A stretch of 64,000 nucleotides of DNA, taken from NCBI RefSeq assembly GCF_902167145.1, contig NC_050098.1, positions 13,660,501 through 13,724,500 of the forward strand, written 5' to 3'. The notes below the pieces were generated by a model. The model was not told the DNA's origin. It saw nothing but the letters and a program-made list of their open reading frames with translations, and made no database searches. This stretch comes from Zea mays. Taxonomy: Eukaryota; Streptophyta; Magnoliopsida; Poales; Poaceae. Shown piece after piece: positions 46,715 to 58,525 of this stretch (its first letter is position 1; each line of letters opens with the position of its first letter). Made by a program: the position numbers and the translations under genes.

Positions 46715-48247
46715 TCATGCTGTCCCAGTGCGCCTTTTCTTCCTCCATTCCCATGGTTTCTATCGAGTATCTGCATCTATCAGGATTCAGGAACCTCGGT
46801 ATTTTTCGGAAATGAAATGATCAAAGCATACTCTTGTCAGCCAACTGGAATGGAGCACTCCATTCTATCGAGTAGAGTGGTACAAGAGCACTAATTACCT
46901 TGCTGAACTCCATCCGACGATCATAAGTAGTATAGTGCCATGCAAGTCCCTTCATCAGCATGTGTTCCTATCGCGAAAAGAAATAACAAAAAAAAAAAAA
47001 ATCTATTTCAATGCCCTCGGTGTTGCTGAGCATCAAAGCCAGAACAAGTGATCTTCAGCTGAGGCGATGCAACATTTTCTTGCATAAATTTACCATCTTT
47101 ACAGTTGATTGGTTCGACCGCATATCTCTACATTTTTTTTTTCACAATCAATCATTATGCTTCACTTCTTTTAGTATATATATAAGAGAGCCAGATCAAT
47201 GCAGGTGCAATGTTTAAGCTACGTATTATAAAATTACAAGAGTAGGTTCATTTCAAGAAAATCCAAAGAGCATAGGGGGCAACAGATCATCCACTGATTT
47301 GACACGTTTACCACTGCTAGATTTCTAGAAGACCTGCCACTACTACTTTCTAGAAGAAAATCTAAAAGCACGTCAGTGCAGTTCCTTACCTGCACGAAAG
47401 CCCTGTCACAGTCAACATCTCCAACTAACCGACCGTACCAGTCACTGTCATATATGGAAATATTTAAGCTCTTCCCCTGCACCAGCCTCACCAGCTCCTC
47501 TTTGGCCTCTTTGCCATACGGCATTAAGCTCTCTGGTGCATCGACCCCCCTGCATTGCATTTTAATATAGCACAACAGCTACACTCCAAATAGAAGGAAG
47601 CATGTGATCATTGATAAAGAACAAGTGTAGGCAAACCTTAGCCTGATCCTGTACTTCTTTGCGAGAATTTGTTCCCCACCAATGTCACGAACCTGCCTAC
47701 GCCCAGGAACAAGAACTCAAAAGTATCAGAACTCGCATAAGAAAAGGATGGCTACTTGGTTGCTGTGGATTCTTCTCTTTTTTTCAAGGACCTATATCCT
47801 ACACCCATTATGATCTTCAGTAAATCATCAGCTCTTTTGTACTCCATCTGTTTCGTTTTAGTTGTCGCTGGATAGTGCAAAATTGAACTATCCAGCGACA
47901 ACTAAAAAGAAACGGAGGGAGTAATTATTTTCCGCCAGTGCCTTCTTCCGCTCAATGCCCGCTTCACGCACTTCCTGGGGCACATTGCTAAACTCTGTAT
48001 GATGAGCCATGTTAACATACACAATAATCGTGTCTCCGTCAGTTACAACCTTAGGCCCTTAGCATCCACCTAAAAACTAGCATGTGCACTTGTCATCAGT
48101 TCGCTTTTACCAATATGTCAATGGATATACAACGGGGAGGGACATCTTACAGGGAGAGTGCACAACTCATACTTAACCCACCATCTCCCTCGGAGCATCC
48201 ACTAACTCATGAAGGCTGAGATCCTTGTGATATTTTATTTGATTGTT
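46715..48247 (-). pseudogene. Staphylococcal-nuclease-like (CAN-type) gene, decayed
   Basis: Minus-strand remnants of a plant Ca-dependent SNase-fold nuclease. Pieces in order: about 48247-48151 (LHELVDAPREMVG, a break, then KYELCTLP, donor GTAAG); 48069-47792 (VDAKG, a one-base loss, VVTDGDTIIVYVN, ...NNY[MITE]KRADDLLKIIMGVGY); 47696-47637 (GGEQILAKKYRIRLR); 47549-47390 (GVDAPESLMPYGKEAKEELVRLVQGK...DSDWYGRLVGDVDCDRAFVQ); 46967-46899 (EHMLMKGLAWHYTTYDRR); and a last piece with KPWEWRKKRRTGTA and TGA at 46715. The WEKEA-type exon before KPWEWR is largely missing, as is the N-terminal region. Catalytic-type residues (R in RIRLRG, D and E in VDAPES) remain. Two frame breaks and the MITE make it non-functional. 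Confidence 0.82.
47842..47921. mobile_element. Stowaway MITE inside an exon of the nuclease-like gene
   Basis: 80 bp, termini CTCCATCTGTTTCGTTTTAG and CTAAAAAGAAACGGAGGGAG, flanked by TA at 47840-47841 and 47922-47923. The arms pair nearly end to end (GTTGTCGCTGGATAGT / ACTATCCAGCGACAAC). Removing it and one TA restores the conserved protein block around it. Confidence 0.92.
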
Positions 48248-48296
48248 GAAATTCTCTAACACATTATTTATTTTGTAGTCACATTTAGATAAGACT

Positions 48297-49810
48297 ATAG
48301 GATCTAGGACACCGGCTAGAGGGGGGTGAATAGACGGTTTTGACTAAAATCACAAACACTAGATAAATTTAATCAATATGACAAGAGATATAAATTCTCT
48401 AGTGACAACAAGTAAGCAATCTATGAGAATCAACTATAGTACTTGTACACAAGAGTAATAATATGCGAAATACTAATTACTTGCACGGTAATAAGTAATG
48501 CAAGAGAAGAAAGACACCGGATTTTATCCCGTGGTATCGGTGATTTGCCGATCACCCCTAATCCACGTTGAGGTGGACTTCAAGCTCTCACTTGCTCCTC
48601 TATCAAGACGCGGCTTGATCTTTGAGCCAAGTGGACAAGAAATCACTCAATACATCGTTTCCACTAATGTCACCTTTGCCGCTCCGGTGAGGTAGATGTG
48701 AACCCCTCACAATCAACACCGCGACTCCTCCACAATCTTCTTGGATAGCTCGCCGGAGACTACACCCGAGCCGTCTAGGAGGCGGCAACCTCCAAGAGTA
48801 ACAAACCGATGGCGCTTGCCCGGTGTACCACCTAGTGCCTCAAGAATCACCAATGGATGCAAATGCACTAGGAACTCTCAATCTCTCACTAAAATGCAAT
48901 CTCAAGCAAGGAGTGTGAGAGAAGGAGTGGGAGGATCACAAATGAGCTCAATGTGTGCAAGGAATGGCCAAGAGAGCCCTCATACACGAGCTCCCCTTCT
49001 ATTTATAGCCCACGTCTCAAATCCAACTGTTATGTGCAAACAACACACATTCTGCGCACACGCGGACGGTCCGCGCCCTGAGACCGGACGGTCCGCCGTA
49101 CATATAACGGCTAGATTTCCCGTTTGAAATCTGTCAGAGCTGTCAGAAAAGCGAGGTCCAGACAGTCCGCCAACCTTGGTCGGACCATCCGAGACCTGGC
49201 AACTTGGAGCACCAGTGCTCTGACCAAGAACAGTTAACACATGCGGGCTGTCCGCCCTACAAGGTCGGACGGTCCGCTACCTGGGAGTCAGTATTGTCCC
49301 GACTTAGGCACCGGACGGTCCGTAGTACAAATGCTCAAAAACACACAGGCCCTGCCCAAACCAATTTGGCACCTGCGGACAGTCCGCCGACCTTGGCCGG
49401 ACAGTTCGCACAATAATACAAGGACTGTGCAGAGAGCAACCTTCTCTGGTCAGGACTACGGACGGTCCGGCCCCAAGGCCCGGACGGTCCATAGTACAAA
49501 AGTACAGGACCAGTCCGAAGTAAGCATGCTTCGGACCCCACTGCATGGATCGCGGACGGTCCGCCCACTTGGCCCGGACGGTCCGCCAACCCCATGACTT
49601 AACAACTTTTCAAACAAGCTTCGAAAAGATTTTTAACTATCAAAGATTGGAAGCGTTGTTAGTCCTCATGCAAATGCAACCGCTAGGTGCTCTATGAGGC
49701 ACTAAGTTTTACACAGACAAACATCATTGACCCCTCTTAATAGTACGACCATCTAGCCTACTAATCCGGTCAATTATCTTCTCTAAACTCCTGGAGACCG
49801 GCAAAAACAA
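48297..49810 (-). mobile_element. Sirevirus-like solo or partial LTR
   Basis: In minus orientation this ends in CACCCCCCTCTAGCCGG, the counterpart of the Sirevirus LTR end, and has the TATA box (CTATAAATA, near 49000) and GC-rich palindromes, here of the type GCGGACGGTCCGC (many between 49060 and 49590). No gag or pol lies beside it. I could not find a clean target duplication, so the borders are approximate; it may be a solo LTR of another Sirevirus family. Confidence 0.7.
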
Positions 49811-50317
49811 AAACATATAGAACCTCTTATTGAAGACTTGAAGTAACACATGGATGTAGTTTGCTCATAACTCCAATTTATCTGATCATGCAAGCATTTC
49901 ATCAGTACATCTAGTGTAAAACCACCTGCTTCCACATTAGAGTGTAGTCTTTTCTTTTGAAAATGATTTTCTACCATTCGGCTTCACTCTAACAAATCCT
50001 TGAGCTGTAATCTCTAGCGCGAACAAAGAACTATTGTCGAAAAAATTAATCGGTTTGAACAAAAGCATCCGTCCAACACAAACATATAGAACAAGCAGGT
50101 GAGATTTTAGAGGCATCCTTGAACTATCGTCATCCAATCTTAGACGATGATTCACCGCTTCACTTGGCTGCTACATGTAGCCTCCGCGGCTACTCATGAC
50201 CTCGATTCCCGCCAATGCCTCCCTCAGGTGATCTCAACCTCAAACGTCCAAAGGGCTCCTCAAATTAGCATCTGTCATCATCGAGAGATGAAGCGACAGG
50301 GTTTGGTGTGTGGCCAG
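49811..50317. other. Spacer, nothing recognised
   Basis: Minus-strand frame 49937-50155 is open but shows no recognised domain. Possibly upstream flank of the nuclease-like gene. Confidence 0.35.
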
Positions 50318-50451
50318 TTAGGCTATTCTCAATGGTGGTTTCATGCACATTTAATAGTGTGCCACATCATATTTTTTTGGTGACATGGCATAACATTTAA
50401 GAGACTTGAGTTTTATGGGATGAAATTAGTTTCATGGGGATGAAATCATAT

Positions 50452-51675
50452 TGATAGTCGCCTAGAGGGGGGGTGAATAGGGCGAAACTGAAATTTACAA
50501 ATATAAACACAACTACAAGCCGGGTTAGGGTTAGAAATAAAATTGAGTCCGCGAGAGAGGGCACAAAACAAATCGCAAGCGAATAAGCAAGTGAGACACG
50601 CGGATTTGTTTTACCGAGGTTCGGTTCTCGCAAACCTACTCCCCGTTGAGGAGGCCACAAAGGCCGGGTCTCTTTCAACCCTTCCCTCTCTCAAACGGTC
50701 CCTCGGACCGAGTGAGCTTTTCTTCTTCTCAATCAAACGGGAACAAAACTTCCCCGCAAGGGCCACCACACAATTGGTGTCTCTTGCCTTGGTTACAATT
50801 GAGTTTTGATCACAAGAACAAGTGAGAAAGAAAGAAAGCGATCCAAGCGCAAGAGCTCAAAAGAACACGGCAAATCTCTCTCGCTAGTCACTAAAGGCTT
50901 GAGTGGAATTGGAGAGGATTTGATCTCTTTGGAGTGTCTAGAATTGAATGCTAGAGCTCTTGTAGTAGTTGGGAAGTGGAAAACTTGGATGCAATGAATG
51001 GTGGGGTGGTTGGGGTATTTATAGCCCCAACCACCAAATGTGGCCGTTGGAAGGCTGTCTGTTCGATGGCGCACCGGACAGTCCGGTGCACACCGGACAG
51101 TCCGGTGCCCCCCTGCCACGTCATCACTGCCGTTGGATTCGACCGTTGAAGCTTCTGACTTGTGGGCCCGCCTGGGTGTCCGGTGCACACCGGACATCTA
51201 CTGTTCCTTGTCCGGTGTGCCGGAATGGGCGCGCCTGCCATCTGCGCGCGCAGAGCGCGCATTAAATGCGCGGCAGAGAGCCGTTGGCGCGGAGATAGCC
51301 GTTGCTCCGGAGTCGCACCGGACAGTCCGGTGCACACCGGACAGTCCGGTGAATTATAGCGGAGTCGCCTCTGGAAATTCCCGAAGGTGGCGAGTTGGCG
51401 TTGGAGTCCTCTGGTGCACCGGACACTGTCCGGTGGCGCACCGGACACTGTCCGGTGTACACCGGACAGTCCGGTGCTCCCAAACCAGAGGGCCTTCGGT
51501 TCCCACTTTGCTCTTTTGTTGAATCCAAAACTTGGTCTTTTTATTGGCTGAGTGTGAACCTTTTACACCTGTGTAATCTATACACTTGGGCAAACTAGTT
51601 AGTCCAATTGTTTATGTTGGGCACTTCAACCACCAAAATTAATTAGGGACTAGGTGTAAGCCTAATTCCCTTTCA
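50452..51675 (-). repeat. Sirevirus-2 3' LTR
   Basis: 1224 bp, matching 58526-59747. TATA loop 51016-51024 between arms 51005-51015 and 51025-51035. Confidence 0.95.
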
Positions 51676-52542
51676 ATCTCCCCCTTTTTGGTGATTGATG
51701 CCAACACAAACCAAAGCAAATATAGAAGTGCATAATTGAACTAGTTTGCATAATGTAAGAGTAAAGGTTGCTTGGAATTGAGCCAATATAACTACTTACA
51801 AGATATGCATGGAATGTTTCTTTCTTATTTGGTATTTTGGACCACGCTTGCACCACATGTTTTGTTTTTGCAAATTCTTTTGTAAATCCTTTTCAAAGTT
51901 CTTTTGCAAATAGTCAAAGGTAAATGAATAAGAGTTTGCAAAGCATTTTCAAGATTTGAAATTTTCTCCCCCTGTTTCAAATGCTTTTTCCTTTGACTAA
52001 ACAAAATTCCCCCTTAAATGAAATATTCCTCTTAGTGTTCAAGAGGGTTTTGATATATCATTTTGAAATACTACTTTCTCCCCCTTTTGAACACAATAGG
52101 ATACCAATTGAAAACATTCAACATTTAATTTGGTGGTGGTGCGGTCCTTTTGCTTTGGGCTCATTTCTCCCCCTTTTTGGCATGAATCGCCAAAAACGGA
52201 ATCATGAGAGCCCTCGAAGTGTGACCTTCCCCTTTGGTCATAAATAAATGAGTTAAGATTATACCAAAGATGAAGTATGGTCCTTTTGCCTTGAGCTCAT
52301 TTCTCCCCCAAGGATGAAATCCGGTCCTTTTGTTTGATGCTCATTTCTCCCCAAAGAATAGAGAGTTGCTTGGAGTGATGGCGAAGTATGAGTTACGTAG
52401 TGGAAGCCTTTGTCTTTGCCGAAGACTCCAATTCCCTTTCGATATACCTATGACTTGGTTTGAAATAGACTCGAAAGCACATTAGTCATAACATATAGAA
52501 GAGACATGATCAAAGGTATATAGAAGAGCAATGTGTGCAATT
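51676..52542 (-). other. Sirevirus-2 3' region with repeated polypurine motifs
   Basis: Non-coding. TTTCTCCCCC-type sequences (GGGGGAGAAA on the element strand) recur at about 51965, 52078, 52168, 52300 and 52345; the final tract AAAAAGGGGGAGATT abuts the LTR at 51676-51690. Confidence 0.8.
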
Positions 52543-55500
52543 TTAACAAAAGAAATTGCGCGAATCAAGAATATTGAGCTCATGCCTAAGTTTGTTAAAA
52601 GATTGTTCATCAAGAGGCTTGGTAAAGATATCGGCTAATTGATCTTTAGTATTAATGTAAGAAATCTCGATATCTCCCTTTTGTTGGTGATCCCTCAAAA
52701 AGTGATACCGAATGGCTATGTGTTTAGTGCGGCTATGCTCGACAGGATTGTCGGCCATTTTGATTGCACTCTCATTATCACATAGCAAAGGGACTTTGGT
52801 TAATTTGTAACCGTAGTCCCGCAGGGTTTGCCTCATCCAAAGCAATTGCGCGCAACAGTGGCCTGCGGCAATATACTCGGCTTCGGCGGTGGAAAGAGCA
52901 ACCGAATTTTGCTTCTTTTAAGCCCAAGACACCAAGGATCTTCCCAAGAACTGGCAAGTCCCCGATGTGCTCTTCCTATTGATTTTACACCCCGCCCAAT
53001 CGGCATCCGAATATCCAATTAAATCAAATGTGGATCCCCTAGGATACCAAAGCCCAAACTTAGGAGTATAAGCCAGATATCTCAAGATTCGTTTTACGGC
53101 CGTAAGGTGAGCTTCCTTAGGGTCGGCTTGGAATCTTGCACACATGCATACGGACAGCATAATATCCGGTCGAGATGCACATAAATAGAGTAAAGAACCT
53201 ATCATCGACCGGTATACCTTTTGATCCACGGACTTACCTCCCGTGTCGAGGTCGAGATGCCCATTGGTTCCCATGGGTGTCTTGATGGGCTTGGCATCCT
53301 TCATCCCAAACTTGGTTAGAATGTCTTGAGTGTACTTCGTTTGGCTGATGAAGGTGCCCTCTTGGAGTTGTTTGACTTGGAATCCTAGAAAATACTTCAA
53401 CTCCCCCATCATAGACATCTCGAACTTCTGTGTCATGATCCTACTAAACTCTTCACATGTAGACTCGTTAGTAGACCCAAATATAATATCATCAACATAA
53501 ATTTGGCATACAAACAAGTCATTTTCAAGAGTTTTAGTAAAGAGTGTAGGATCGGCCTTGCCGACTTTGAATCCATTTGCAATAAGAAAGTCTCTAAGGC
53601 ATTCATACCATGCTCTTGGGGCTTGCTTGAGCCCATAAAGCGCCTTAGAGAGCTTATAGACATGGTTAGGATACTCACTGTCTTCAAAGCCGGGAGGTTG
53701 CTCAACATAGACCTCTTCCTTGATTGATCCATTGAGGAAGGCACTTTTCACGTCCATTTGATAAAGCTTAAAGCCATGGTAAGTAGCATAGGCTAATAAT
53801 ATGCGAATTGACTCAAGCCTAGCTACGGGTGCATAGGTTTCACCAAAATCCAAACCTTCAACTTGGGAGTATCCTTTGGCCACAAGTCGAGCTTTGTTCC
53901 TTGTCACCACACCATGCTCATCTTGTTTGTTGCGGAAGACCCATTTGGTTCCTACAACATTTTGGTTAGGACGTGGAACTAAATGCCATACCTCATTCCT
54001 AGTGAAGTTGTTGAGCTCCTCTTGCATTGCCACCACCCAATCCGAATCTTGAAGTGCTTCCTCTACCCTGTGTGGCTCAATAGAGGAAACAAACGAGTAA
54101 TGTTCACAAAAATGTGCAACACGAGATCGAGTAGTTACCCCCTTATGAATGTCGCCGAGGATGGTGTCGACGGGGTGATCTCGTTGGATTGCTTGGTGGA
54201 CTCTTGGGTGTGGCGGTCTTGGTTCTTGATCATTTGCATCTCCCCCTTGATCTAGGCCGTCATCTTGAGGTGGCTCATTTGATTGATCTTTTTCTTCATC
54301 AACTTGAGCTTCGTCCTTATTTTGAGTCGGTGGAGATGCTTGCATGGAGGAGGACGGTTGATCTTGTGCATTTGGAGGCTCTTCGGATTCCTTAGGACAC
54401 ACATCCCCAATGGACATGTTCCTTAGCGCGATGCACGGAGCCTCTTCAATACCTGTCTCATCAAGATCAACTTGCTCTACTTGAGAGCCATTAGTTTCAT
54501 CAAACACAACGTCACATGAGACTTCAACTAGTCCCGAGGACTTGTTAAAGACTCTATATGCCCTTGTGTTTGAATCATATCCTAGTAAAAAGCCTTCTAC
54601 AGTCTTAGGAGCAAATTTAGATTTTCTACCTCTTTTAACAAGTATAAAGCATTTGCTACCAAAGACTCTAAAATATGAAATATTGGGCTTTTTACCGGTT
54701 AGGAGTTCGTATGATGTCTTCTTGAGGATTTGGTGAAGATATAACCGGTTGATGGCGTAGCAAGCGGTGTTGACCGCCTCGGCCCAAAACCGATCCGAAG
54801 TCTTGTATTCATCAAGCATGGTCCTTGCCATATCCAATAGAGTTCTATTCTTCCTCTCCACTACACCATTTTGTTGTGGAGTGTAGGGAGAAGAGAACTC
54901 ATGCTTGATGCCCTCCTCCTCAAGGAAGCCTTCGATTTGAGAGTTCTTGAACTCCGTTCCGTTGTCGCTTCTTATTTTCTTGATCCTTAAGCCGAACTCA
55001 TTTTGAGCCCGTCTCAAGAATCCCTTTAAGGTCTCTTGGGTTTGAGATTTTTCCTGTAAAAAGAATACCCAAGTGAAGCGAGAATAATCATCCACAATAA
55101 CAAGACAATACTTACTCCCGCCGATGCTTATGTAAGCGATCGGGCCGAATAGATCCATGTGCAGGAGCTCCAATGGCCTGTCGGTCGTCGTTATGTTCTT
55201 ATGCGGATGATGAGTGCCAACTTGCTTCCCTGCTTGGCATGCGCTACAAATCCTGTCTTTCTCAAAATGAACATTTGTTAATCCTAAAATGTGTTCTCCC
55301 TTTAGAAGTTTGTGAAGATTCTTCATCCCAACATGGGCTAGTCGGCGGTGCCAGAGCCAACCCATGTTAGTCTTAGCAATTAAGCAAGTGTCGAGTTCAG
55401 CTCTATCAAAATCTACCAAGTATAGCTGACCCTCCAACACTCCCTTGAATGCTATTGAATCATCACTTCTTCTAAAGACAGTGACACCTATATCAGTGAA

Positions 55501-55770
55501 TAGACAGTTGTAGCCCATTTGACATATTTGAGATACAGAAAGCAAGTTGTAATCTAAAGAGTCAACAAGAAAAACATTGGAAATGGAATGGTCAGGAGAT
55601 ATAGCAATTTTACCCAAACCTTTGACCAAACCTTGATTTCCATCCCCGAATGTGATCGCTCTTTGGGGATCTTGGTTTTTCTCATATGAGGAGAACATCT
55701 TTTTCTCCCCAGTCATGTGGTTCGTGCACCCGCTGTCGAGTATCCAACTTGAGCCCCCGGATGCATAAAC
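52543..55770 (-). pseudogene. Sirevirus-2 pol with one nonsense codon
   Basis: The frame begins after an in-frame TAG (55773-55771) that ends a TTGTTTTGTAG sequence, and lies in a different frame from gag. Protease (LDSGCTNHM), integrase ([34 protein letters not shown]), RT ([14 protein letters not shown]) and RNase H (YSDADWAG ... [29 protein letters not shown]). The only break is TAA at 52920-52918, after LGRSLVSWA in RNase H; the frame then runs to 52543. Everything else lines up with the 11601-14843 copy. Confidence 0.92.
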
Positions 55771-55783
55771 CTACAAAACAAGT

Positions 55784-58477
55784 TTAGTTCTTGACTTTAG
55801 GTACCCAAATGGTTTTGGGTCCTTTGGCATTAGACACAAGAACTTTGGGTACCCAAACACAAGTCTTGGAGCCCTTGTGCTTGCCCCCAACATATTTGGC
55901 AACTACCTTGCCGGATTTGTTAGTTAAAACATAAGATGCATCAAAAGTTTTGAATGAAAGATTATGTTCATTTGATGCACTAGGAGTTTTCTTAGGCAAC
56001 TTAGCACGGGTTGGTTGCCTAGAACTAGATGTCTCACCCTTATACATAAAAGCATGATTTGGGCCAGAGTGAGACTTCCTAGAATGAATTCTCCTAATTT
56101 TGCTCTCGGGATAACCGGCAGGGTATAAAATGTAACCCTCGTTATCCTGAGGCATAGGAGCTTTGCCCTTAACAAAGTTGGACAATCTTTTAGGAGGGGC
56201 ATTAATTTTGACATTGTCTCCCCTTCGGAAGCCAATGCCATCCTTGATGTCAGGGCGTCTCCCACTATAGAGCATACTTCTAGCAAATTTAAATTTTTCA
56301 TTTTCTAAGTTATGCTCGGCAATTTTAGCATCTAATTTAGTTATATGATCATTTTGTTGTTTAATTAAAGTCATGTGATCATGTATAGCATTGATATCAA
56401 TATCTCTACATCTAGTACAAATAGTGACATGTTCAACAATAGATGTAGAGGGTTTGCAAGAATTAAGTTCAACAATCTTAGCATTAAGAATATCATTTTT
56501 ATCTCTAAGATTGGAAATGGTAGTATTGCAAACATCTAGTTCTTTAGCCTTAGCAATTAAATTTTTATTTTCTACTCTAAGGCTAGCAAGAGAAATGTTT
56601 AATTCTTCAATCCTAGCATGCAAGTCATCATTATTATCTCTAGGATTAGGAATTGAAACATTACAAACATGAGAATCAACCTTAGCATTTAGACTAGCAT
56701 TTTCATTCCTAAGGTTGTCAATCATCTCACGGCAAGTGCTTAGCTCACTAGATAATTTTTCACATTTCTCAATTTCTAGAGCATAAGCATTTTTAACCTT
56801 AACATGTTTCTTGTTTTCTTTAATTAGACAATCCTCTTGGGAATCCAAAAGGTCATCCTTTTCATGAATAGCACTAATTAATTCATTTAATTTTTCTTTT
56901 TGTTCCATGTTAAGATTGGCAAAAAGGGTACGCAAGTTATCCTCCTCATCACTAGCATTTTCATCACTAGAGGTTTCATATTTAGTGGAGGATCTTGATT
57001 TTACCTTCTTCCTTTTGCCGTCCTTTGCCATGAGGCACTTGTGGCCGACGTTGGGGAAGAGAAGTCCCTTGGTGACGGCGATGTTGGCGGCGTCCTCGTC
57101 GTCGGAGGAGTCGCTTGAGCTTTCGTCGGAATCCCATTCCCGACAAACATGGGCATCGCCGCCCTTCTTCTTGTAGTACCTCTTCTTCTCCTTTCTTCTC
57201 CCCTTCTTGTCGTCGCCTCGGTCACTGTCACTTGATATAGGGCATTTAGCAATAAAATGACCGGGCTTACCACATTTGTAGCAAACCTTCTTGGAGCGGG
57301 ACTTGTAGTCTTTCCCTCTCCTTTGCTTGAGAATTTGGCGGAAGCTCTTGATGACGAGCGCCATTTCCTCATTGTCGAGCTTGGAGGCGTCTATTGGTTG
57401 TCGACTTGGTGTAGACTCCTCCTTCTTGTCTTCCGTCGCCTTGAATGCGACGGGTTGAGCCTCGGATGTGGTGGGTTCATCAAGCTCGTTGATCTTCCTC
57501 GAGCCTTCGATCATGCACTCAAAACTTACAAAATGCCCGATTACTTCCTCGGGGGTCATTTTAGTATATCTAGGATTACCACGAATTAATTGAACTTGAG
57601 TGGGGTTAAGGAAAATAAGAGATCTTAGAATAACCTTAACCATTTCATGGTCATCCCATTTTATACTCCCGAGGTTGCGCACTTGGTTCACCAAGGTCTT
57701 GAGCCGGTTGTACATGTGTTGTGGCTCCTCCCCTTTACGAAGCCGGAACCGACCGAGCTCCCCCTCGATCGTTTCCCGCTTGGTGATCTTTGTGAGCTCG
57801 TCTCCCTCGTGCGCGGTTTTGAGCACATCCCAAACCTCTTTGGCGCTCTTCAACCCTTGAACTTTGTTATACTCCTCTCTACTTAAAGAGGCGAGGAGTA
57901 TTGTTGTCGCTTGAGAGTTGAAGTGCTCGATTTGGGCCACCTCATCCTCATCATAATTCTTGTCCCCTACTGACGGTACCTGTGCACCAAACTCAACAAC
58001 ATCCCATATATTTTTGTGGAGTGAGGTTAGATGAAATCGCATTAAATCACTCCACCTAGCATAATCTTCACCATCAAAAGTTGGTGGTTTGCCTAAAGGG
58101 ACGGAAAGTAAAGGTGCATGTTTGGAAATGCGAGGGTAGTGTAGGGGGATCTTACTAAACTTCTTACGCTCTTGGCGTTTAGAAGTTACGGAGGGCGCAT
58201 CGGAGCCGGATGTTGATGTTGATGAAGTGTCGGTCTCGTAGTAGACCACTTTCCTCATCCTCTTTTGCTTGTCCCCATTCCGATGCGGCTCGTGGGAAGA
58301 AGATTTTTCTTTCTTCTCTTTGTGGTGAGAAGAAGACTTCTTCTCCTTCCCTTTGTTGGAGGAGCTCTTCTTCTTCTCCCTCCTTTTGGTGCGGGACTCT
58401 TCCGATGAAGTGCTCCCTTGGCTTGTAGTGGGCTTTTCGCCGGTCTCCATCTCCTTCTTGGCGTGATCTCCCGTCAT
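55784..58477 (-). CDS. Sirevirus-2 Gag, complete
   Basis: 897 aa from the ATG at 58477 (MTGDHAKKEM; the GTG before it is not needed) to TAA at 55786-55784. Lys/Ser-rich N-terminus; gag core FDGEDYARWSDLMRFHL (about residue 135); zinc knuckle CYKCGKPGHFIAKC (about 400); acidic Ser/Asp segment (DSDESSSDSSDDED); long heptad-rich coiled coil (about residues 520-760); C-terminus with repeated VWVPKV. No breaks. Forms the particle; the large coiled-coil Gag is a Sirevirus trait. It serves as the unbroken reference for the frameshifted copy at 8923. Confidence 0.93.
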   Translation of the reverse strand: MTGDHAKKEMETGEKPTTSQGSTSSEESRTKRREKKKSSSNKGKEKKSSSHHKEKKEKSSSHEPHRNGDKQKRMRKVVYYETDTSSTSTSGSDAPSVTSKRQERKKFSKIPLHYPRISKHAPLLSVPLGKPPTFDGEDYARWSDLMRFHLTSLHKNIWDVVEFGAQVPSVGDKNYDEDEVAQIEHFNSQATTILLASLSREEYNKVQGLKSAKEVWDVLKTAHEGDELTKITKRETIEGELGRFRLRKGEEPQHMYNRLKTLVNQVRNLGSIKWDDHEMVKVILRSLIFLNPTQVQLIRGNPRYTKMTPEEVIGHFVSFECMIEGSRKINELDEPTTSEAQPVAFKATEDKKEESTPSRQPIDASKLDNEEMALVIKSFRQILKQRRGKDYKSRSKKVCYKCGKPGHFIAKCPISSDSDRGDDKKGRRKEKKRYYKKKGGDAHVCREWDSDESSSDSSDDEDAANIAVTKGLLFPNVGHKCLMAKDGKRKKVKSRSSTKYETSSDENASDEEDNLRTLFANLNMEQKEKLNELISAIHEKDDLLDSQEDCLIKENKKHVKVKNAYALEIEKCEKLSSELSTCREMIDNLRNENASLNAKVDSHVCNVSIPNPRDNNDDLHARIEELNISLASLRVENKNLIAKAKELDVCNTTISNLRDKNDILNAKIVELNSCKPSTSIVEHVTICTRCRDIDINAIHDHMTLIKQQNDHITKLDAKIAEHNLENEKFKFARSMLYSGRRPDIKDGIGFRRGDNVKINAPPKRLSNFVKGKAPMPQDNEGYILYPAGYPESKIRRIHSRKSHSGPNHAFMYKGETSSSRQPTRAKLPKKTPSASNEHNLSFKTFDASYVLTNKSGKVVAKYVGGKHKGSKTCVWVPKVLVSNAKGPKTIWVPKVKN

Positions 58478-58510
58478 CACTTCGAGCGGTTAAGCTCTAA
58501 TGAAGCACCA

Positions 58511-58524
58511 GGTTCCGATACCAA
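58511..58524 (-). other. Sirevirus-2 primer-binding site
   Basis: Reads TTGGTATCGGAACC on the minus strand, next to the 5' LTR; an initiator-methionine tRNA-type site with a few mismatches. Confidence 0.75.
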
Positions 58525-58525
58525 T

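Noticed and set aside
49000..49600. Regularly spaced palindromic repeats, CRISPR-like at first glance
   Set aside because: Spacing is irregular, the repeats are 11-13 bp symmetric sites within an LTR promoter region, and the context is a plant genome.
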